The position numbers were made by a program, and so were the translations under genes. From contig OY752141.1 in NCBI GenBank assembly GCA_963573315.1, positions 1,674,001-1,738,000 on the forward strand: a stretch of DNA of 64,000 bases. Reading direction: 5' to 3'. Within the stretch, counting starts at the first letter, position 1; every line of letters begins with the position of its first letter. Under the pieces are notes generated by a model. The model searched no databases. It was not told the DNA's origin and saw nothing but the letters and a program-made list of their open reading frames with translations. This DNA comes from Entomortierella parvispora (taxonomy: Eukaryota; Mortierellomycota; Mortierellomycetes; Mortierellales; Mortierellaceae). Shown here piece by piece: positions 57,768 to 64,000 of the stretch.

Positions 57768-58885
57768 CTACGCTTCCGTGACAGACAACTTGGCGGTCTC
57801 ATCCTTAAGAGAGTCGACCTTTGCGGCAGTGGCGGGGTCGACAACTTCCTCTCCAGGAACGGTGCAACGCAAGTACCATTTGAGCGATCCTTCCTCATAC
57901 TCCTTGAACTCTTTCGAAGATCTCCAAGCAGCCAGACCTGGGTGGTTGTCAACTTTTTCCTTCACCTTCCAAATTGGTTCCGAGGCACGGAACTTTTCGA
58001 GTGCCATCTTTCCCCAAGGCAACGTAGAGTAGTAATGGATCACGTTAGAAAGATGAAGATCAGCCAAAGACATCTATTCATAACAGCAGGAGAGTCGGGT
58101 TAGATCCAAACAATCGACTTTCGTCAAATGACAAGAACACCAAAAAAAAAAAAAAAAAAAAAAAAAACATTTTCAGTTGTGACAGTACCTTGTTACCCAC
58201 ATAGTGCCCATTGTTTCCATTCTGTATGAGGTGGTATTCATGGTCTTCAATAAACTTTCTGAGCGTGTACTTGAAGAACATATCGCGAGCTTCCTTCTTG
58301 TGTAGCTTGGGCACATCCTGCACCTCTGAGAAGGTACGCTCGCGCAAAAAGTAGATGTTGGAATAGAACGAACTAATAGCCAACCTTTCCCAATCATTGT
58401 CACCCATGAGTCCAAAACGTTCCCCCAGGAACATGTCTATGATCATGGACTCGGAAATGTTCAGCTCCTAGTTGGAAGGATGGATCAAAAGAAAGAGAAG
58501 AGAAGAGGCGAGGAGAGAAGGCATCGTCAGCCTCGTTGGGCAATCAGCCAATCAAATTCGGCCCCTCCTTTTTTTTTCTTCTTTCTTTTACCTGGCCAGC
58601 CGGACCCTTGATAGTGAGCATGGGCAAGACGGAAAAGGCCGTCCGAGTATTTCCAGCGTCCCATTCGTCGTCAGTAGGAGTGGGCTCGTTCTTCCAGTTG
58701 GCACCGCCGAGCGCAAGGATGTCACGAGCGGTCGAGGCCACCGAAGCGATCCCCCAGTAGAGGACTGAAAATTCCAAGTCTTTGTTGTCGGTTGTAGCCA
58801 AGAAATCGGCGCGCTCCTGGGAGGACTTGAATCCACCGTTGGGGTTCAAGAAGTGGACTTTGAGGCGAGGGTTGGTGGTGGTCAT
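57768..58885 (-). CDS. Glutathione S-transferase-like protein
   Basis: Exons 58885-58592, 58467-58189 and 58073-57768 join to 292 aa. The N-terminal ~105 residues fit a thioredoxin-fold domain (SVLPMLTIKGPAG has the cis-Pro position expected before helix 3, followed by ISESMIIDMFLGERFGL). The C-terminal region resembles the GST helical domain (GNKMSLADLHLSNVIHYYSTLPW, with the conserved N-capping/Asp motif of helix 6). Probably uses glutathione in detoxification or redox metabolism; class not assigned. The second intron contains a T25 tract. A TATAAAG box lies at 58980-58974, about 90 bp upstream. Confidence 0.83.
58143..58167. repeat. A25 homopolymer in GST-like gene intron
   Basis: About 25 consecutive A on the plus strand (T on the coding strand) within the intron between exons 2 and 3. 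Confidence 0.85.
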
Positions 58886-58973
58886 AGTGGTTGAGAAAGT
58901 GGAAATCAGAGTGAGGAAGAGGGAGTTGAGGAAGAAACAAAAAAGAAGGCAAACGAGTTGAAAGGCTCCCCAT

Positions 58974-58980
58974 CTTTATA
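58974..58980 (-). promoter_or_regulatory. TATA box of the GST-like gene
   Basis: TATAAAG on the minus strand, about 90 bp upstream of the start at 58885. Confidence 0.5.
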
Positions 58981-59249
58981 CCGCTGTCCTTGACTAAGAA
59001 CGCCACCAATCAAAAAATTCATGGGATGACGCCCTTTGACGCCAATTGCCCAATTAGCTCTCACACTGGAGACCATGGGAACAAAAGGCGGCGTGCGAAA
59101 GGACGAATCTAATTCAAAGGACAGCCAGCTCACTTTGCGCGTTTTGGTGGCGGGCATGGTCAATGGCTGGCTTGACTCTAGGGTTGACGTCGCTTTGTCA
59201 CCATCTGCGCCGCATTGATTTACTTATATCTGCAGATTCTAGACTGATT

Positions 59250-59612
59250 CTAGAAACAACTGTCCGCACACTCTGTGTGTTGGTCCTGGAGAGCAGGCCG
59301 ATTGGCCTTGGACGCTTGGACGCAATACCCAAAGTTGGTCTTGATCTCCTCTTTGCTGTTGAACATGGACGTAACTCTGCCAGCACAGGTCAGCATCTGT
59401 TGCGCATCTTGCTCCCTTGTCTGTACAGTCCCATCAGAAGAATCTGCTCGTAACTCTGCTGCATAACAATTGGCGTCACAGATGATCGCGTCCTTGAATG
59501 CTTGCACATCGTCCCGTTTGAGCTGGGGTCTGCCAGGAAGGGCTGCGGCGATTAAAGTCAACGCCGCAAGAACAACTGCTGAAAGGACAATAGACTTGGC
59601 AAGAAACAACAT
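59250..59612 (-). CDS. Small secreted Cys-rich protein
   Basis: Single exon, 120 aa. A signal peptide (MLFLAKSIVLSAVVLAALTLIAAALP) is followed by PGRPQLKR, a likely Kex2-type cleavage site, and a mature domain with six cysteines (CDANC, CAGR, YCVQ, ECADSC) and a helical composition. Unknown function. It has the profile of fungal effector-like or extracellular small proteins. AAATAAATT near 59215 (minus strand) is a possible polyadenylation signal. Confidence 0.75.
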   Translation of the reverse strand: MLFLAKSIVLSAVVLAALTLIAAALPGRPQLKRDDVQAFKDAIICDANCYAAELRADSSDGTVQTREQDAQQMLTCAGRVTSMFNSKEEIKTNFGYCVQASKANRPALQDQHTECADSCF

Positions 59613-59734
59613 GATGAGCTAGAAAAAGCAGAGAAGAGGTAACAAATGGGGTTGAAGATAAAAAAAAACACAGAATCGGAAAAAAAGAAAGGATTGACCA
59701 GAATAAATACCGACAGAGTCAGGATTCGCCATGG

Positions 59735-59812
59735 TCCCGAGATTAGAATCAGCCCTGGGTAACAAGACTAACAAATGGCTCTGTTACCCAGGCAGGGCCG
59801 TCTCGGATTGAA
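59735..59812. repeat. Long imperfect palindrome
   Basis: GCCCTGGGTAACA and TGTTACCCAGG-CAGGGC face each other across a 17-nt spacer (stem of 13 bp with a 4-nt bulge), flanked by an outer pair CCGAGA / TCTCGG. The fold resembles a hairpin but does not satisfy tRNA arms. Confidence 0.7.
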
Positions 59813-59935
59813 CGATCCCAGAGCCCTTGCCCTCCATGCGACTCCTTAAATTTTTCATTCACCCCACTAACGGATGTCGATCTATCCTTCGCGGCGCAAC
59901 TTACGGCTGTATTCTATTTTTGTGTATCCATCTAT

Positions 59936-62160
59936 CTACTGCTCGTTTCCCTCGAGCTCCTTCTGTCGTTGCAACTTCAATTGCTCCAACTTCCTCTGCA
60001 ACCTCTTCTCCTTTTTGTTCACAATATTTTTCCTCCTCTCCTCGCCTCGCTGCTCACGACGTTTCTCCCTCTCGATACGCCTTTGTTCCTTCTCGGCCGC
60101 AATGGCCCCCAAATGGCCCTCGATACCATTACCCCCGCCATCGTCTCCACTACTGCCATGGCTCCCGTCTGATCCATCTAATCGGTTTCGTTTCGTTAAC
60201 GATGCCTCGACAATCAATTGTGCTGGATGAATCTCTCCCGGAACCCGCATCGGCTCTCGCGCTCCAAACTTTGTTACAAACTTTTGGGTCTGCTCTTCAA
60301 AGGTGCCCTCCTGGATGGACTGTCGCACATTAGCAAAGAACTTTGAGTACTGGTGCATGTTATGACTGTATACGTCGAAGGATGACGTGTAAAAACATAG
60401 GTTAGTTGTCACGTCTCTTCTCCTAAATCGACCAAAAATGGAACAAGGATCAGTGTCTTTACCTCATGAGCAAAACGGTGGCCAGCATCTCGTGGGCTTT
60501 TAAGAGGTGGTTGATATAAGCCCGGGTATGTTTTCCTCCTTTACAAGCATAGCATTCGCATCCCTCCATGAGAGGGACAAACTTGTTTGCGTGTTCATCG
60601 TCCCAAAGATTGATCCAGCGGTTGGTAGTAGATGCCAAAGATGGGGAAGAAGCCACAGTGTCCACGGCTTTCTGATTCTCCGATGAAGTTCCAAATGAGA
60701 ACAGGGATGCCTTGCCGTCCTCAGTCAAATGGTATGGGTATGTAGTATCAAACAGATCTGCTCCAAGGGCAATCGAGCTCAGCACATCCTCTATTGAGAA
60801 AACCATTCAGTTATAAGGTCAAGATGGACACACACTCTAACGAATATCAATAATCACAAATGATATTTTACCTGGTGTCTGCATGCCGTAGACAAGTCTT
60901 GGCTTCTCAGCCGGCAAATGATCCAGAGAAACCTTGAGTAGCTTTAAAACCTCTTCTCGACTAAATCCAGATCCCGAGCTCAGATCTTTTACATCCACGA
61001 TAAATCCGTCCACGTCTTCTCTCTTGGCAGTCTCCTCTGCGCTCCGGATTCGCTCCTGTTCAATTTGAGATCCAACCACATGTGCAAAAACACTCGACTT
61101 GTGTGCCCAGGGTGTTTTGGTTTTAACAGTCGAGAGCTTGACTTGGGATGTCAAAGAAATTGGGGGAGCGCCATCTTTGATGTCCAGATCTTGAACGACT
61201 TGTGCCAGTTCATCGGTACTGTCGGTACTTCCAGTCTTTTGAGTTGACTTTTGCTGTAGTTGCTGCTGCTCCTCCTTCGTTTTCTGAAGTGAGCGCTTCC
61301 TTTCCTGCTTCCGTGCCTCATCCAATGCCTTTTGTTCGGCCAGAGTGTCATACCCCTGACGGTCTCTCAAGACCTGATCCAACCACCTCAAGCTCCTCTC
61401 GACGCTTTTCCGAACTCTCTTTTGTCCAGGTACGGCTGATGACTCTGCCACGGCGTCTCCACCAGCGGTAGAAGTAGTCTCAGTCACAGTCGCTGCAACT
61501 GTGGTGGGCTCAAGATCCGAGATTGTATCAGCAATAATGGCCACAATATCGGGTTCGTAAACCCGGATACACTTGAGGTAGTCTTCCAGGGTCAACTGGC
61601 GGACACCTTTGTGAGTCATCATAGAGACGTAACGATCCGTGTTGAAAGGCACTTTAGCATACCGAGAGGGATCCCGAATGTCGCAGAGCAGGATCATGTC
61701 CTGGAGGTGTAAAAACTTTGGCAGGTTGAATGTCCACTTTTCCAATCCATTTCCTTTCGCCTGATGATCCTGCCTAAAGTGGTAAAGAGAAAAGATCGTA
61801 AGTGTCAAGAGAAAAAAAAAAAAAAAAAAAAGGACGCGACTGCTGCCCTGAGGATGGCGGGCCTCGTGGGACAAGTTGATGTAGTTCGCATGGACGTCCT
61901 TTTTCGACTTTAGACACATACAACAGATGTTCCATGCTGACATGCACGCCTCCGAATCCTTGGAGTCGAAGCGTGTCCGGGGTGAGATGGGGCACGGATC
62001 CCTTGACAGAATACATGAAGCATCCTGGAGTCTCGATGACTCTTTTCTCTAGGCCCGCTCCCGAAGACGGTGATGGGGGGGAGGTCATGACAAGAGTCCC
62101 CCGGCGAGCAGCAGACCGATGGGTCGACTGGCGGATAAGGTTGAACGACAGTGGCGGCAT
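59936..62160 (-). CDS. QTRT2: Queuine tRNA-ribosyltransferase accessory subunit 2
   Basis: Non-catalytic partner of eukaryotic TGT, needed for queuosine insertion at position 34 of GUN-anticodon tRNAs. Exons: 62160-61922, 61773-60872, 60790-60463 and 60365-59936 give 632 aa. Recognisable parts: ETPGCFMYSVKGSVPHLTPDTLR at the start (QTRT2-type), the KRVRKSVERSLRWLDQ helix, RSAEETAKREDVDGFIVD, and the zinc site with C-x-C-x2-C (CECYAC, ~458-463) plus His in LMSHNMHQY (~491). Long charged insertions (~215-330) and a Lys/Arg/Gln-rich tail (RREQRGEERRKNIVNKKEK...) make it clearly longer than the human protein (about 415 aa). The start at 62160 is the ATG nearest the conserved N-terminus. Confidence 0.9.
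61812..61831. repeat. A20 homopolymer in QTRT2 intron
   Basis: T20 on the coding strand, in the first intron about 40 nt before the acceptor, so it can act as an extended polypyrimidine tract. Confidence 0.85.
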
Positions 62161-62508
62161 GGGTGTCTGAATGAGTCCTTGTCGAGGCTGATTATTCAAG
62201 AGAAACAAAGGGAGAATGACCCTCATGCTTTGGGCCTCATTGCAATGCATTCGCGCCCTGATGAAAATGGTGGCGGTGGCTTTGATCCTTGCTGAATCTT
62301 CAGACCTGTGGTCGCAGGAGAGGGTATGAAAGGCGACTTTTTATTGTGCTTTTGTTGAAAGATGGAAAAAAGAAAGGAAACGGTACACTGGTACGATGTA
62401 TATGTTCGGTCCTGGCGCCAGTATGTTGACGGCGACCAAGGTCCTGTCTGTCGGGCTCATTAAGTTACAAGGGTGTGCGGGGTCCTCCCGCGAGTGAGAA
62501 ACGCGGCT
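62161..62508. promoter_or_regulatory. QTRT2 upstream region
   Basis: About 350 bp between the QTRT2 start and the stop codon of the acidic repeat protein, both on the minus strand. No other gene. Confidence 0.4.
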
Positions 62509-63826
62509 TTAGTATCCAGAGTTGTCATCATCATAAAACTCCTCGTCGTCTCCCGTCTCGCTGGTGTTGTCCTCCTGATACATATCTTCCTCGTACTCCA
62601 ATTCATTCTCCTCTTCCTCCTCAGAGCCATCAATGGGGGCGTTGTTCTCGTTCTGCTCTGGTTCCTCGACAGTGGTTGTAATGGGAGCGTTGTGCGAATC
62701 ATCGTCATCGGGGGGAGTAACGGCGGGATCGCTATCGTTCAGCTCCTCCAACTCCTCCTCAGTCATATCAGGGTCCTGCTGATCTTCAGAATCGACTTCA
62801 TCGTTGTCTGCATCGTCGTACTCGTCATTGTTGGGAGTGGGAGCAATCTCCTTGGTCTCCTCGTTGGTCTCCTCAGTGGTCTCCAAAGGATCCTCAGTGG
62901 TTTCCTCGTTAGTCTCCTCGTTGGTCTCCAAAGGATCCTCAGTGGTTTCCTCGTTAGTCTCCTCGTTGGTCTCCAAAGGATCCTCAGTGGTTTCCTCGTT
63001 AGTCTCCTCATTGGTCTCCAAAGGATCCTCAGTGGTTTCCTCGTTGGTCTCCTCGTTGGTCTCCAAAGGATCCTCAGTGGTTTCCTCGTTAGTCTCCTCG
63101 TTGGTCTCCAAAGGATCCTCAGTGGTTTCCTCGTTGGTCTCCTCGTTGGTCTCCAAAGGATCCTCAGTGGTTTCCTCGTTAGTCTCCTCGTTGGTCTCCA
63201 AAGGATCCTCAGTGGTTTCCTCGTTGGTCTCCTCGTTGGTCTCCAAAGGATCCTCAGTGGTTTCCTCGTTAGTCTCCTCGTTGGTCTCCAAAGGATCCTC
63301 AGTGGTCTCTTCGTTGGTCTCCAGAGGATCCTCGTTGGTCTCTTCCTTGGTCTCCAGAGGATCCTCATCAGTTTCCTCGTTGGTTTCCTCGTTAGGGTCC
63401 TCAGTGGTCTCCTCATTGGGATCCTCGGTGGTCTCCTCGTTGGTCTCCAGAGGATCCTCATCAGTCTCCTCGTTGGTTTCCTCGTTAGGGTCCTCAGTGG
63501 TCTCCTCATTAGGATCCTCGGTGGTTTCCAGAGGGTCGGTCTCCTCATCGACCTTGGTCTCCTCAGGCTCAGAGGTGATTTCAGTGGGGGTGCCGGGGGG
63601 AAGATTATGGTTCTCCTCGCTCTCCTCGACCTTCTCTTCGTCAGGGGTGTTGTTAACCTCCTGGCTCTGATCTGGGGTGACAACAGGCTCGGCAGTGACG
63701 GGCACACATTGTTGATGGCATGCATCAAAATCCTGGACACAGGCTGTCATGCTAATCGAGTTGATCAGGCAGTTTTCCTCGTCAATCAAGCATTGCTCGA
63801 TGCACTGGTCCTCAGTAGCAGCTATT
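62509..63826 (-). CDS. Acidic repeat protein, 5' end beyond window
   Basis: Frame ending at 62509 (minus) and open rightward to an apparent 3' splice site (AAAAAAATAG at 63835-63826); the first coding exon lies further right or outside the window. The exon starts with a Cys-rich segment with spacing C-x3-C-x6-C-x9-C-x6-C-x3-C (about 63700-63810), consistent with a disulfide-stapled helical hairpin. It is followed by a Thr/Glu/Asn/Asp-rich array of NEETNEETTEDPLET units, nine of them perfectly 45 bp apart, and an acidic C-terminus with YEEDMYQEDNTSETGDDEEFYDDDNSGY-like composition. Function unknown, possibly secreted. Confidence 0.65.
62888..63300 (-). repeat. 45-bp tandem repeat array
   Basis: The unit starting GGATCCTCAGTGG recurs at 62888, 62933, 62978, 63023, 63068, 63113, 63158, 63203, 63248 and 63293, exactly 45 bp apart, each encoding 15 residues. 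From 63023 onward the variants GTTGG and GTTAG alternate strictly, forming a 90-bp higher-order repeat. Related but diverged units continue to about 63530. Confidence 0.95.
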
Positions 63827-64000
63827 TTTTTGGTTAGTTGGTTGGTTGCAACAAGAAAAGATATTGTTAGCTACAGAGTTTTTCTTCATGTCATCGGGGG
63901 AAAAAAAGGATCGAGAAAGGTAATAAAAAAGAGCGCGAAGAGGAAGAGGTGTGTGGAGACTGGCATGCATCATGCATGCATTTTGAGCAGCACCGCAAGA
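63827..64000. other. Right edge, probable 5' intron/exon of the acidic protein
   Basis: Intron-like sequence with a poly-pyrimidine-biased coding strand; the gene's first exon is likely here or outside. It contains the near-perfect palindrome GCATGCATCATGCATGC (63963-63979). Confidence 0.4.

Noticed and set aside
59735-59812. A tRNA gene
   Set aside because: Neither strand has a proper D arm, anticodon loop and T-loop; only the hairpin itself is certain.
62473-63837. Long open frames on other frames of the 45-bp repeat region
   Set aside because: The repeat unit is a multiple of three with no stop codons in several frames, so they stay open by construction. Only the minus-strand frame has a fitting exon boundary and a coherent Cys-rich start.

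Overview
The window looks like nuclear DNA of an early-diverging filamentous fungus, most likely Mortierellomycotina (Mortierella/Linnemannia type). Genes carry short GT-AG introns (about 60-150 nt, some with CTAAC-like branch points), 5' leaders are pyrimidine-rich, and intergenic spaces are short. It encodes fungal families (malate synthase, Ded1-type helicase, Rmt2, RhoGEF, GH17 and GH18 enzymes, GCR1_C-like proteins) and a leucine-rich-repeat protein whose N-terminal module I associate, from memory, with expanded Mortierella families. The genus is inference. I found no rRNA, tRNA, CRISPR or operon. I rebuilt exon structures by hand from splice sites and frame continuity; every multi-exon gene reported sums to an exact multiple of three.

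Layout. 1-6.6 kb: malate synthase (+) with a 1.1 kb intron, then a gene-poor stretch holding a TA-flanked MITE, a piece of an ABC-transporter-like reading frame, and a scrap of the LRR family. 6.6-15.3 kb (all -): a mitochondrial CoA-carrier-like protein, a 1132-aa LRR protein with a divergent solo copy of its N-terminal module beside it, and a membrane-anchored GH17 glucanase. 16.7-22.3 kb (all +): secreted beta-lactamase-fold hydrolase, YycE-like VOC protein, a small secreted protein and a Cys-rich lectin-like secreted protein. 22.3-26 kb (-): Rmt2 arginine methyltransferase and a Ded1-like helicase only 147 bp apart. 26.6-31.3 kb (+): an 11-exon RhoGEF. 33.6-37.5 kb: a hypothetical protein convergent with a protein carrying four GCR1_C-like domains. 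38.4-44.5 kb (+): a 1938-aa low-complexity protein built from two large ORFs joined by an intron.

46.3-48.1 kb is a hAT element with matching terminal inverted repeats but only the 3' part of its transposase; it is followed by a decayed kelch-propeller gene and a small Cys-rich ORF. 50-64 kb (all -): secreted GH18 chitinase with two chitin-binding modules, secreted S41 peptidase, GST-like protein, small secreted Cys-rich protein, queuine tRNA-ribosyltransferase accessory subunit, and an acidic protein made of 45-bp tandem repeats that runs off the right edge.

Themes: cell-wall and extracellular functions (GH17, GH18, S41 peptidase, lectin-like and small secreted proteins), carbon metabolism and its control (malate synthase, GCR1_C-like protein), RNA and translation (helicase, QTRT2), and signalling (RhoGEF, LRR receptor-like protein). 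The best candidates for something undescribed are the LRR protein with its dispersed fragments, the four-fold GCR1_C protein, and the 1938-aa repeat protein.
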